Of a stretch of 64,000 bases of DNA, positions 25,741 to 34,431 are shown in pieces. The notes beneath the pieces are model-generated. The model made no database searches. It was not told where the DNA came from and saw only the letters and a list, made by a program, of their open reading frames with translations. The stretch comes from JBCCSZ01 sp039821145 (GTDB taxonomy: Bacteria; Bacteroidota; Bacteroidia; Chitinophagales; Saprospiraceae). The position numbers and the translations under genes are program-made. How positions within the stretch are numbered: position 1 is the stretch's first letter; the number at the start of each line of letters is the position of its first letter. The stretch covers positions 1 to 64,000 of the forward strand of contig JBCBOS010000007.1 in NCBI GenBank assembly GCA_039821145.1, given 5' to 3'.

Positions 25741-26160
25741 ATGGCAGGTAACAGAACCTTTACAATGATTAAGCCGGATGCCGTCAAGGCGGGACATACC
25801 GGAGCCATCTTGGCCAAGATCAACGAAGCTGGTTTTCGCATCGTAGCAATGAAGAAAACCAAGCTGTCCGCCGAAAAGGCCGGTGAATTCTACGCCGTTC
25901 ACAAAGAGCGCCCATTTTATGGCGAATTGGTAGGATTCATGTCCAGTGGTCCCATCGTCGCCGCAATCCTCGAAAAGGACAATGCAGTGGAAGATTTCCG
26001 GACGCTCATCGGTGCGACCAACCCAGCCGAAGCAGCTCCTGGCACCATCCGTGCCCTCTACGCAACCAGCATTGGCGAAAATGCTGTCCACGGCGCCGAC
26101 TCTGACGAAAATGCCGCCATCGAAGGCAATTTCCACTTCGCTGCCACCGAAATGTTCTGA
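25741..26160 (+). CDS. ndk: Nucleoside-diphosphate kinase
   Basis: 139 residues, standard length. The sequence starts TFTMIKPDAVKAGHTG and contains the active-site motif NAVHGADSDENA with the phosphorylated histidine at residue 117. It transfers the gamma phosphate between nucleoside di- and triphosphates through a phosphohistidine. Monocistronic: its own promoter lies upstream and a hairpin downstream. Confidence 0.97.
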   Translation: MAGNRTFTMIKPDAVKAGHTGAILAKINEAGFRIVAMKKTKLSAEKAGEFYAVHKERPFYGELVGFMSSGPIVAAILEKDNAVEDFRTLIGATNPAEAAPGTIRALYATSIGENAVHGADSDENAAIEGNFHFAATEMF

Positions 26161-26189
26161 GCAGCTCATCTGGCCTGACGGCCCTTTTA

Positions 26190-26225
26190 TTCAGCCCATA
26201 CAGGTTCCGACTTGTATGGGCTGAA
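26190..26225. terminator. Hairpin between ndk and a convergent gene
   Basis: TTCAGCCCATACA (26190-26202) pairs perfectly with TGTATGGGCTGAA (26213-26225), a 13-bp stem with a 10-nt loop. It lies 29 bases after the ndk stop and 14 bases before the stop of the convergent serine hydrolase gene; TTCATTTTG follows on the plus strand. Confidence 0.75.
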
Positions 26226-26239
26226 TTCATTTTGTCCCC

Positions 26240-27415
26240 TCAACTGGCACTTTCCTTTACGCCCTTGGCCAATTCCTTGAATACCCGATTGTACAACTGG
26301 TATTTGGGCCCTTGCCCCGGATTGCCATCCATGCCTGTGCGCACAAAGACCATATTCCATTCGGGAATGACAAAACACATGTTGTTGTTGAAACCACTCA
26401 TGTAAAAGGTCTGTGCCGGGGTGTCGGGCATGCTGGCCACTGCTCCGGTGGAAACACCATTGACCCACCAATTGAAGCCATAAGCTCCTCTCCCATCAAT
26501 GTCCTTGCGATCCGTATCGGCCAGTGGCAGATTGACAGGCACTTGGTTCATCGTGGCCTGCTCCACAAAATCGGGCGGCAACAACTGTCGACTGCCCCAC
26601 CGCCCTCTGTTGAGGTAGAGCCAGCCAATTCGCGCCAACTGCAAGGCGTTCATTTCTATACCCGTCGCACCACTGCGGATGGGAACCGCTCCCAGACTGC
26701 CCTCTATCTGCCAGTCCCACTCCCCCAATGCGATGGGCCCCATGACTCGGAGTTGCAACATCTCCTTGAGGTCTTCCCGCGCCGCTCTGGTCAATACCCG
26801 ACCAAACATCATCTGTGCCTCGTCCCAATAGGCAAAAGCCGTCCCCGGTGCAAACAAGGGGTCAGCAGGGGCATAAGGGGCCAAAGACCAGTCCTGGCTC
26901 TTCAAATCGTTAAATCTGCTCGTCCCCATACCATCGTATCCGGAGGTCATCGTTGTAAAGTGGAACAATTGAGCATTGCGGTATTTTTGCCGCAACAATG
27001 GCGAAAAATAAAAAGCAGAATCTTGCAGTCGACACCGACGATCGGCCAGCATCAGCCCCAGGGTCATACTGGCAAAAGATTTGGTACAAGAATAGAGATT
27101 GTGCCGCTTGCTGGCATTTTCCCCTTGGTGAATCAGGTAGCCGTTGCGGATGACAACCACTTCACCGATTCCATCTTCCCCACTAAAGGAAGCCAGTTCT
27201 TTCAAGGCTTTGTCCAATGCCCGGGGATTGACACCTTGGCTTTCCGGACTGCGCACTTCCCATGCTTGGCGGGGGAATACATCCGTGGTATTCCAAATCC
27301 GATCTTCTACTTTGATGGGCTGTGGCGGGCCCTTGGGAGTACTTGCGGAATCTGATCCACAGGCGATGAAGAGGCAGAGCGCGGCCAAAATGGCAATAGG
27401 AGTTATTCGATTCAT
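26240..27415 (-). CDS. Serine hydrolase of the beta-lactamase / class C family, lipoprotein
   Basis: 391 residues. The lipoprotein-type signal ends LFIAC near residue 19. The catalytic S-x-x-K is in LYSCTKSFASMTLG, and the usual Y-x-N position appears as AYWDEAQM, so the third motif residue is changed. A GFNWWVNG strand stands near the KTG position. Members include esterases, D-aminopeptidases and penicillin-recognising proteins; antibiotic hydrolysis cannot be inferred. Probably lipid-anchored in the periplasm or outer membrane. Confidence 0.85.
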   Translation of the reverse strand: MNRITPIAILAALCLFIACGSDSASTPKGPPQPIKVEDRIWNTTDVFPRQAWEVRSPESQGVNPRALDKALKELASFSGEDGIGEVVVIRNGYLIHQGENASKRHNLYSCTKSFASMTLGLMLADRRCRLQDSAFYFSPLLRQKYRNAQLFHFTTMTSGYDGMGTSRFNDLKSQDWSLAPYAPADPLFAPGTAFAYWDEAQMMFGRVLTRAAREDLKEMLQLRVMGPIALGEWDWQIEGSLGAVPIRSGATGIEMNALQLARIGWLYLNRGRWGSRQLLPPDFVEQATMNQVPVNLPLADTDRKDIDGRGAYGFNWWVNGVSTGAVASMPDTPAQTFYMSGFNNNMCFVIPEWNMVFVRTGMDGNPGQGPKYQLYNRVFKELAKGVKESAS

Positions 27416-27466
27416 ATAATTTCATTAAGGATGTCGAACAAAAATAGGAAGCTTCTTGCTTTTTCC

Positions 27467-27474
27467 TAAATTTG
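27467..27474 (+). promoter_or_regulatory. Possible -7 element for the beta-barrel gene
   Basis: TAAATTTG matches TAnnTTTG and ends 26 bases before the ATG at 27500. The -33 element is not clear. Confidence 0.35.
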
Positions 27475-27499
27475 CCGACTCAACAAAATTCATAAGCGT

Positions 27500-28150
27500 A
27501 TGAAAAAGCAACTTGTAATCTGGACAGCCATGTGCTGCTTTCTTTTCGGAGGAGTCAGCTCACTTCAGGCCCAACAATATTTCGGTGCCTCTGTCGGAGG
27601 AGGACTCAGCTCCTTGTCGGGACCAGACGATGACGACTTCATCTCTTTCCTGTTCAGCAATCGAGCTGGATTCACCTATCAGTACCAACTGGCAGAAGTA
27701 TTTGGACTGCGATTGGAGAGCAGTTGGAGCAGCAGGGGAACGAGCTACGAGATCCAACTGACGGATGTAAATGGCCTGCCACTGGGCAAAAGGGACAACA
27801 AAGAACGGCTCAATTACGTGCATTTTCATTTGATGGGCCGAGCAGAGCTGGATTTTTTCTACATTGCCAGCGGTCCTTACTTCAGCATATTGACCGGAGG
27901 CAGTCGCAATTTTCCAGACAGTTTTCCAACGGACAACCGAGGTGTCAAAGACGTGTACAAAAACACAGATTTTGGCATCGGGACTTCTTTTGGATTTCTG
28001 ATTCCATTTTCGGATCGAGGCCGCATCGAGTTGGGATTGCAGAGTACAATGGGCCTGATCGACATTTTCGAGCGCAATGTCATCGGTGATCTCGATCTGC
28101 GAACTTTTGAAGTCGGGCTGGTCTGTGGCGTCCAAGTGCAAATCGACTAG
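27500..28150 (+). CDS. Outer-membrane beta-barrel protein (PorT-like family)
   Basis: 216 residues. The signal peptide ends LQAQQ (about residue 26), followed by eight or so alternating amphipathic strands (YFGASVGGGLSSL, FTYQYQLAEVFGLRLESSWSSRG, LNYVHFHLMGRAEL, YIASGPYFSILTGG, GIGTSFGFLIPF, RIELGLQSTMGLIDIF) and a C-terminal strand LRTFEVGLVCGVQVQID. This fits the outer-membrane beta-barrel family common in Bacteroidota. The next gene follows after 16 bases, so the two are probably co-transcribed. Confidence 0.85.
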   Translation: MKKQLVIWTAMCCFLFGGVSSLQAQQYFGASVGGGLSSLSGPDDDDFISFLFSNRAGFTYQYQLAEVFGLRLESSWSSRGTSYEIQLTDVNGLPLGKRDNKERLNYVHFHLMGRAELDFFYIASGPYFSILTGGSRNFPDSFPTDNRGVKDVYKNTDFGIGTSFGFLIPFSDRGRIELGLQSTMGLIDIFERNVIGDLDLRTFEVGLVCGVQVQID

Positions 28151-28166
28151 TCGGCAATAGATAACT

Positions 28167-29492
28167 ATGAATAAAACCGTACTCTACTACCTGCTAACCA
28201 TCTCCTTGCTTCTGGGCCTTTACCTGGAAGTGGGCATGCAAACCTTCGACATCAATCGATATGGTCCCTACACCAGCCCGATTGTTTGGTTGGCAGGTGG
28301 TTTGTTGTTTTGCTTGTCGGCCTTTGGCATGATGCGGCTTCGGCCCGCTGTGCTGAAAAGCGATGTAAAGACTTCCTTTCCCATTCCATCGGCTGCATTG
28401 AGCTACGGTTTGCTCGCTTTCGGCACTTACTACATCGGCCAGCAATTGGCCCCCATCTTTGCCCAAAATCCTTCTGATCCAAATGCATCGGATATTCTTC
28501 CTTCTTTGGAATTGTACGTTCGAAGATGGTTGGGAGGAGAAGTGGTCTACAAAGCCATGGATTTCGGGGGCTGGACGGTCAATCCGACCTATTTCCCGCT
28601 CCTGTGGATGCCCTATGCCATTTCCGAACTCTTGCAAATTGACTACCGCTGGACGTCCTATGGGGTCTTCATTCTGGCCATCATTCTCTACAATGCCGTC
28701 TTGCTCCGTCAAAGGCGTCCCCTCCCGGAAATTCTGCTCAAATCGGCCATTCCCTTCTTCCTCTTGCAGTACTTTCTGGATTTCCGCCCAAAAGTGTTCA
28801 TCTTTTCGGTGGAATTGCTACCTGTCGGTTTCTACCTCATCCTCACTCTGACCACTTGGCACCGCAAAAACTGGGTGATGGCCATCGGCATATTGCTCTG
28901 CCTCCTCTCCCGCTATGCCTTTACCTTTTGGCTCCCGGTCTACCTGCTGATCTTGTGGATCGAGCGGGGCTTCTTCCCCACCCTGCGCACTGGTTTGTGG
29001 GTCTCTTTGGGGGTCTTGCTGCTTTATGTGCTGCCATTTTTGTCAAAAGACTGGTCCATCCTTGGCAACGGGCTGAAATACTACGCCAAAACCGCCGAAG
29101 GGCAATGGTACCCACAACCCTGGCAAAAAGAGGGAGATGTCCCCTTTCACCTCAACCAGGGCTTGAGCTTTGCCATGCAATTTTACAGCAAGACGGATTA
29201 CACCATTCCAGACCGCCTGGCGTCCAATCGAAAGGTACACCTGACAGTTTGTGGACTGGCTGCTCTGTTGATATTGGGAGGGTATTTCCTTTTGCGGAAA
29301 CGAGAGTTGGACATCGGGCTCTATCTGATCATCGCCTTGAAATTTTACATTCTGATCTTCTATGGCTTTTTCTACGTGCCTTTTGCCTATCTGTACATGT
29401 TGCCACTCTTTTTGAGCTTGGCCGTCATCAACAGATTGCCACTCTTTCCCCCGTCGCTTCAGGCATTGAGAGGAGAAAAACAAACAGCATAG
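28167..29492 (+). CDS. Polytopic membrane protein, possible GT-C-type glycosyltransferase
   Basis: 441 residues with about ten hydrophobic segments (near 6-22, 37-56, 71-89, then a cluster from about 140 to 300, and 350-430). A large soluble loop follows the third segment (LAPIFAQNPSDPNASDILPSLE...VYKAMDFGGWTVNPTYFPLLWMPYAI). This resembles polyprenol-phosphate-sugar-dependent GT-C mannosyltransferases and related GT87-like proteins, but no diagnostic DD/DE motif is certain. Co-directional with the beta-barrel gene. Function is inferred only at fold level. Confidence 0.7.
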   Translation: MNKTVLYYLLTISLLLGLYLEVGMQTFDINRYGPYTSPIVWLAGGLLFCLSAFGMMRLRPAVLKSDVKTSFPIPSAALSYGLLAFGTYYIGQQLAPIFAQNPSDPNASDILPSLELYVRRWLGGEVVYKAMDFGGWTVNPTYFPLLWMPYAISELLQIDYRWTSYGVFILAIILYNAVLLRQRRPLPEILLKSAIPFFLLQYFLDFRPKVFIFSVELLPVGFYLILTLTTWHRKNWVMAIGILLCLLSRYAFTFWLPVYLLILWIERGFFPTLRTGLWVSLGVLLLYVLPFLSKDWSILGNGLKYYAKTAEGQWYPQPWQKEGDVPFHLNQGLSFAMQFYSKTDYTIPDRLASNRKVHLTVCGLAALLILGGYFLLRKRELDIGLYLIIALKFYILIFYGFFYVPFAYLYMLPLFLSLAVINRLPLFPPSLQALRGEKQTA

Positions 29493-29502
29493 ACAGAATT
29501 TT

Positions 29503-30375
29503 CTAGGAAAACAGCTCGTACTCGTAGGTGCGCAGGCTCATGCCCCTGGGGGTGCGATTCTCTTCTTCTACCAACAAACCATCTTCGCGATAGGTGTAGC
29601 GGATTTCGCTCAGCAGATCGCCCGTCGGACTCAGGCGTTGGTGAGAAGTGACTTGGTCGGCCTCGTTGTATTCCCAACGCTCCAACAGGGCAATGCCTTG
29701 TTCGTGATCTTGGACATTCAAGCTGGCGCGATTGCCCTTTTCGTCATAGTCCACAAATTCCTCCCGAATCGTTCGGTCCTCATCATCGACCACGGTGGCC
29801 TTGACCAATCGACCTTCTTCGTCGAATTCGTAGGTATAGGTAAATTCCCATTCCAGGTCTTCCCGGCCATTGTAGTGGATCAAGGTGATGGGGCGCCCGG
29901 CATCGTCAAAGGAGGTCTGACGGTGGGTTTCCAGCTCGTCGCCATCAAAGACTTTTTCCTCCAGCACCCGGCCCTCGCCATCAAAGCGGCGGTATTCTTT
30001 GGATTCCAAGTCGCCGTCCTCGTCCACCATGGTGGCTACGTACGAGTTTTCTGCTTCGTCGCGATCGTAACTTTTGATGGAAACAGAACCGTCCCGATAG
30101 TGAATGATTTCCTTGGCCAATTTGCCAGCAGCGCTGTATTCGTATTCGATGTGCTGGTCGGGCTGCTCAGACTGGGTATACTGCTTGTAGTGAAGCAAGC
30201 GACTGTCCGAATCGAAAGTGCTTTCGTTTTTCAGTTCGACTTCTTCGCTTTCGTTGTATTGGATGAGCAGGCAGACATTGCCTTGTTCGTCTCTTTCTTC
30301 TTTCTGGCTCAGGTAACCACCATCAGCGGTGTCGTGTGTCGTCAGGTAGGTGAGTACCGTTTTGATTTTTGTCAT
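29503..30375 (-). CDS. Cytoplasmic YD/RHS-like repeat protein
   Basis: 290 residues from the ATG at 30375, with no signal peptide and strongly acidic. About eight imperfect repeats of 20-25 residues carry the Y/F-D-x-x-G-R-hydrophobic core (YSAAGKLAKEIIHY, FDGEGRVLEEKVF, FDDAGRPITLIHY, FDEEGRLVKATVV, YDEKGNRASLNVQ), as in YD or MORN-like repeats. YD repeats normally occur in secreted RHS toxins, so a small leaderless version is unusual. It starts 22 bases after the TonB receptor stop, so it is probably co-transcribed with it. No function assigned. Confidence 0.75.
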   Translation of the reverse strand: MTKIKTVLTYLTTHDTADGGYLSQKEERDEQGNVCLLIQYNESEEVELKNESTFDSDSRLLHYKQYTQSEQPDQHIEYEYSAAGKLAKEIIHYRDGSVSIKSYDRDEAENSYVATMVDEDGDLESKEYRRFDGEGRVLEEKVFDGDELETHRQTSFDDAGRPITLIHYNGREDLEWEFTYTYEFDEEGRLVKATVVDDEDRTIREEFVDYDEKGNRASLNVQDHEQGIALLERWEYNEADQVTSHQRLSPTGDLLSEIRYTYREDGLLVEEENRTPRGMSLRTYEYELFS

Positions 30376-30397
30376 AATGGGTTTCTTCGGGCTTTTC

Positions 30398-32683
30398 CTA
30401 AAACTCAAAGATAAGACCAAAACTCGGAAGAATCGGCAACTGATCCACCCGATCGTACTCGATGCGATCAAAGAAGAAAATGTTGTTGCGATTGTAGACA
30501 TTGGTCACACTCAAAACGGCTTCCAGCTTGGATTCTTTGCTGAAGACGAAACGGCGTTTGAGAGACACATCCAGTCGGTGGTAGTATGGCAGGATTCCCG
30601 CATTTCTTTCCTCATCGAAGAGGATTCCCAGGTCGCCATTCCCAGTCAAGACATCGGTGTTGAGGCCATCGAGGAAGGTGAATTGGTCAAAAAAGCCCTG
30701 TGTAAGGGTGAAAGGGAAACCGGAGCCCATGTTCCAACGGGCACTCGCCTCCCACTGTTTGGACTCGCCCATGGTGTAGGTCACCAAGAGATTGACGTTG
30801 TGGCGGCGGTCGAAAATGGTCCGGTAGACCTGCTCCCCATCGTCCCGGTTGACATAACCGAGGGAGTAAGTTGCCCACACATACCATCTGGGAGTGGCGT
30901 ATTTCAAAAGGAAGTCAATTCCGTAGGCCTCTCCTGTCTCTGTGGCAAAATCCGGATCAGAACCAGAGATTTTGTTTCTGTTGAGGTTGATCAACTGGGA
31001 AAAGCGCTTGTAGTATGGCTCCACGTTGAGCGAGATGCGCTTGGTGATGTCATATTCAACCCCAAAGATGGCGTGCGCTGCTTTTTGCAAGCGGGTGTCG
31101 GTTGGTTCTGTGGTACCAGGCTTGAAGATGGTCTGGGAAGGCCCGGACAGGAAGCCGACAAAGAGGTTGACGATGTCGCGTTCGTTGACGGAGCTGATCA
31201 AGTTTTGAGAGTACAATCCAGCGGCCAGTTTGAAGCGCAAAAAGTCGGTTGCATTGTATTTGACCCCCAAACGAGGCTCCGGCGACATCTCCCGCAAACT
31301 TGCGTAATACTGAAGGCGAAGGCTTGGCTCTACGATCAGGTTGCCGATCTTGTGTCTGTACTTGAAAAATGCTGCCAGTTCTGTGTTGTTGTTTTGCTGA
31401 GAAACGGTGTTGAGCAAAAAGTTGGTAAAGACAAAGTCGGTGGTAAAGCCCACCACTTCCAAACCGTATTTGAATTCGTTGTCGTTCTTGCCAAAAAAGG
31501 TAAAGTCCAATCCAGTGGTAAAGCCACCGATGCTGCTCGACCGCGGATTGCCATCCGATTCTTCCAAACTGATGTCATACTTCGAGTAGGAAACAGAACC
31601 ACCAATGAGCATATTGGAGTTGTTGGGGACCAATGTGAAGCGGCCACCACCACCTGAGGTTGTCCAATTGAGGCGAGCGATGTCCACAAAATTGACATTG
31701 TCCGTAAAGTTGAAGCCAAATACATCCAGCTTGCTGCCGTTGCCAGCGATGAAGGACATCTTGCCGTATATGTCGGTAAAATTGTAGGGCAAACCGAGTG
31801 AATCCGGCGCAGCATAATCGTACAGCAATTTGGAGGTCTCATCAATGTAGGATCGCTTGCCCGTGACCAAAAACGAGATTGCGCCCCCTTCCTCCTCCTT
31901 GAGCTTCACCAACGGTCCTTCAAACAAGACCTTCGACTGAAAAGGATTGGTAGAGACGATGCCTCCAAAACGTTTTTTGTTCCCTTCTCTGGTCTTGATG
32001 TCTACGACAGCCGAGATTCTTCCACCATATTCGGCATTGAAGCCCCCTGTCAAGACGTCCACCGAGCGAATGGCTTCTGTTTCAAAAACCGAGAAAAAAC
32101 CAATGGAGTGAAAGGGGTTGTAAATGGTCATCCCGTCCAGCAAGATTTTGTTTTGAATGGGCGATCCACCTCGGATGTAGAGCTGCCCTCCCTGGTCTCC
32201 CGTGAAGATGACACCGGGAATGACGGGCAAATACTGGGCAATGTCGGCCTCCCCTCCGGTAGAAGGAAGGGCGCGAATTTGCTTGGGCGTCAGGGTGACA
32301 GAAGAAACTTGTACTTCCGTTCGGGCCTTGGCTTTTTCTGCAGAGACTTGTACGACGTCCAAATCAATGCCTCCTTCGCTCATGTTCAAGCGGCGATATA
32401 CGATGGTATTTTCCTTTACTTCTATGTCCACGGCCACGCTGTCGTAACCAATGTATGTTGCCACCAGGGTGTACTTCCCGGCTGGCACCTTGGGCATGGT
32501 GAAAAATCCATTGAGGTCTGTACTAGCCCCCATTGTAGTTCCCTGCAGTTGGACAGTCCCATAAATGATGGGCTCTCCACTGTCCTTGTCATACACATTT
32601 CCCCGAACAATTCCCCCCTGTGCAAGTGCCAGATTGAGGCTGGCAGACAAGAAAATGAGGGCACACAACAATAATCGCGTCAT
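30398..32683 (-). CDS. TonB-dependent receptor with CarboxypepD-like N-terminal domain
   Basis: 761 residues. After the signal peptide (ending LNLALAQ) comes a CarboxypepD_reg-like domain (GIVRGNVYDKDSGEPIIYGTVQLQG...TDLNGFF...YIGYDSV). A plug follows (ALPSTGGEADIAQYLPVIPGV...QLYIRGGSPIQNKILLDGMTIYNPFH...SVDVLTGGFNAEYGGRISAVVDIKTREGN) and then a 22-strand-type barrel ending SFGLIFEF. Such receptors import large or scarce ligands across the outer membrane with TonB energy; no SusD partner or specific ligand gene is adjacent. Confidence 0.93.
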   Translation of the reverse strand: MTRLLLCALIFLSASLNLALAQGGIVRGNVYDKDSGEPIIYGTVQLQGTTMGASTDLNGFFTMPKVPAGKYTLVATYIGYDSVAVDIEVKENTIVYRRLNMSEGGIDLDVVQVSAEKAKARTEVQVSSVTLTPKQIRALPSTGGEADIAQYLPVIPGVIFTGDQGGQLYIRGGSPIQNKILLDGMTIYNPFHSIGFFSVFETEAIRSVDVLTGGFNAEYGGRISAVVDIKTREGNKKRFGGIVSTNPFQSKVLFEGPLVKLKEEEGGAISFLVTGKRSYIDETSKLLYDYAAPDSLGLPYNFTDIYGKMSFIAGNGSKLDVFGFNFTDNVNFVDIARLNWTTSGGGGRFTLVPNNSNMLIGGSVSYSKYDISLEESDGNPRSSSIGGFTTGLDFTFFGKNDNEFKYGLEVVGFTTDFVFTNFLLNTVSQQNNNTELAAFFKYRHKIGNLIVEPSLRLQYYASLREMSPEPRLGVKYNATDFLRFKLAAGLYSQNLISSVNERDIVNLFVGFLSGPSQTIFKPGTTEPTDTRLQKAAHAIFGVEYDITKRISLNVEPYYKRFSQLINLNRNKISGSDPDFATETGEAYGIDFLLKYATPRWYVWATYSLGYVNRDDGEQVYRTIFDRRHNVNLLVTYTMGESKQWEASARWNMGSGFPFTLTQGFFDQFTFLDGLNTDVLTGNGDLGILFDEERNAGILPYYHRLDVSLKRRFVFSKESKLEAVLSVTNVYNRNNIFFFDRIEYDRVDQLPILPSFGLIFEF

Positions 32684-32714
32684 AAGAAGTCGTAACTTTT
32701 TTGAATGAGAAGCA

Positions 32715-32722
32715 CAAATATA
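32715..32722 (-). promoter_or_regulatory. Candidate -7 element of the TonB receptor gene
   Basis: On the minus strand the bases read TATATTTG, a match to TAnnTTTG, 31 bases before the ATG at 32683. A matching -33 TTTG is not evident. Confidence 0.4.
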
Positions 32723-32799
32723 AGGTCCTCCGCCGGAAGGCAGAGCGAATTCTAAAAAGAATGTCAGTACCCATGCAAAAATTGTGAATCGGGCCCTTG

Positions 32800-34041
32800 T
32801 CAGCCCTCTTCCTCGGCAGGGATCGTACTGAGTTTTTTTCCTTCGAGCAGTAGTTGATATTGTTCGGCCAAGCGTCGGCCGATTTGCAAGCTGTCATAGG
32901 AGGTTTCGACGAAATTTCGGGCATTTCTTCCTATTTGTACAGCCACTTCCGGATGTTGGCGGATGTATTCGATTCGTTTGACAAAGGCATGGACCATATC
33001 AGCCACCAACACCTCCTTCCCCGCTTCGGCCTCGATGCCTTCCAGTCCCAGATGGGTGGTCAAGACCACGCGATTGAGTGCCATTCCCTCCAAAATCTTG
33101 GCCCGCATGCCGCTGCCAGACAGAAGAGGCACGATCATGATGCTGTGCTCGCGAATGAAGACCGAGGCATCTTCCACCTCTCCGTACACTCTGATCCTCG
33201 AATCATTGAGGCGGTACATTTGCTTGGGGGTGTTGCGTCCGGCAATGTGGAGGCTGAGTTTGGGATAGAGCTGGGTCAATTTGGGCCAAATTTCCTCCAA
33301 AAACCAATTGAGTCCTTCTTGGTTGGGCATCCAATCGAGCGATCCGATGAAGGAGAGCGACAAAGGACGCTCAAAACTCCGAAAGTCTTCCGGATAGTCG
33401 TCGATGTTCAAACCGATGGGCACCACCATGCCTTCGTTGCGAAATCCCAGCCGTTGGAAGCGCTTCAAATCGCGTTGCGTAATGGCCAACAGCATGTCGT
33501 AGGCATTCAACTGAGCAATTTCGTATTGGCGAAGCTTCTTTGTCAGATGCTTGAGGTACCACTTTTTCAGAAAAAAGGAGGTATTCCCTGTGATCCGCTG
33601 CCAGATCTCGTGCTCCACATTGTGGGCCCGCATGACGATTTTGGCCTTGGAATGTGCCCGGATGTCGACCACATAAGGAGACAAGTAAAGAGTTTCCAGC
33701 TGGATGATGTCAAATTGCTCTTTTTGGAGCAAAGCGACGAGCCGATCCCGAAAATCCTTGGAGCAAAAGCGGTCGATGTTGTAAGAGGAGTCCTGAAACA
33801 AGTTCTTCAAGGCCGCAAACCAGTGAATGTCCGTATTCACGGCCACATGGTGAATGGCTTTGTAGTGGTTGAATTCCTTGGGCAATTGAGCGATGTCGAA
33901 GTAGTGCTTGGAGGTGTTCATACACAAAAGCGTGACTTCGCAACCCAGCTGATGCAGGGATTGACTCAATGCATTGATGGCAATGGCTTCACCATCTTTT
34001 AAAGGAAAAGGAAATTTCTTACACAGTTGCAGGATCTTCAT
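32800..34041 (-). CDS. Glycosyltransferase family 4 (GT-B)
   Basis: 413 residues starting MKILQLCKKFPFPLKDGEAIA, the N-terminal acceptor-domain strand of GT-B enzymes. It continues with VVDIRAHSKAKIVMRAHNVEHEIW, the inter-domain GSLDWMPNQEGLNWF (typical of the PEP-CTERM/XrtA-like GT4 subgroup), RIRVYGEVEDASVFI and the nucleotide-sugar region PLLSGSGMRAKILEGMALNRVVLTT. It probably adds a sugar to lipopolysaccharide, capsule or exopolysaccharide; donor and acceptor are unknown. It stands alone between the TonB receptor and lolD. Confidence 0.9.
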   Translation of the reverse strand: MKILQLCKKFPFPLKDGEAIAINALSQSLHQLGCEVTLLCMNTSKHYFDIAQLPKEFNHYKAIHHVAVNTDIHWFAALKNLFQDSSYNIDRFCSKDFRDRLVALLQKEQFDIIQLETLYLSPYVVDIRAHSKAKIVMRAHNVEHEIWQRITGNTSFFLKKWYLKHLTKKLRQYEIAQLNAYDMLLAITQRDLKRFQRLGFRNEGMVVPIGLNIDDYPEDFRSFERPLSLSFIGSLDWMPNQEGLNWFLEEIWPKLTQLYPKLSLHIAGRNTPKQMYRLNDSRIRVYGEVEDASVFIREHSIMIVPLLSGSGMRAKILEGMALNRVVLTTHLGLEGIEAEAGKEVLVADMVHAFVKRIEYIRQHPEVAVQIGRNARNFVETSYDSLQIGRRLAEQYQLLLEGKKLSTIPAEEEG

Positions 34042-34431
34042 ACCATACTGTTTAAAGTACTGAAGGGCCTTTGCAGAGGCACCTCTCTTTACAGATTTCG
34101 CTTTGATGACAAATCGGAGTAAAGTTTGACTCTATAAGTTTGTATTTGGTGTGAAGAATGAGATGTTCGGTGTTATTGATCAAGCGCTTGCAAATATAAT
34201 CGAATTTTGCAGAAAGCGAAAATCCCAGCGCCTGCCATACTAAAACGCGAAAAGTGGTACATCTGCTGCAAATTGCCCCAAAATATGTCTGTTTGGCGTC
34301 ATAGATTCCACCTGGGCCGAAGGCACTTTTTCTGCCAGTCAACTGATTTTACTCTTTGAAAGACAAATAGTTGCGGGCTTCGTTTCAATATCGCAGCCAA
34401 ACGCTTATTTTTGCCCCACAATTGAAACTGC
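34042..34431. other. Divergent intergenic region upstream of the glycosyltransferase and lolD
   Basis: 390 bases with no supported gene; a minus-strand frame (34052-34342) lacks protein features. The candidate lolD promoter lies at the right end. No RNA gene was recognised. Confidence 0.55.
34383..34413 (+). promoter_or_regulatory. Candidate lolD promoter
   Basis: TTTC (34383-34386) and TATTTTTG (34406-34413) are spaced 19 bases, close to the Bacteroidota TTTG/TAnnTTTG consensus, 18 bases before the lolD ATG. Confidence 0.4.

Noticed and set aside
26240..27415. Antibiotic-resistance beta-lactamase
   Set aside because: S-x-x-K is present but the Y-x-N motif is changed (YWD) and the family includes many esterases and peptidases; resistance is not supported.
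30350..31657. 435-residue plus-strand reading frame
   Set aside because: Antisense to the TonB receptor gene, whose plug and CarboxypepD motifs are unambiguous.
32854..34002. 382-residue plus-strand reading frame
   Set aside because: Antisense to the family 4 glycosyltransferase with GT-B motifs; shadow.
34052..34342. 96-residue minus-strand reading frame in the lolD upstream region
   Set aside because: No domain or signal and poor composition; kept as intergenic.
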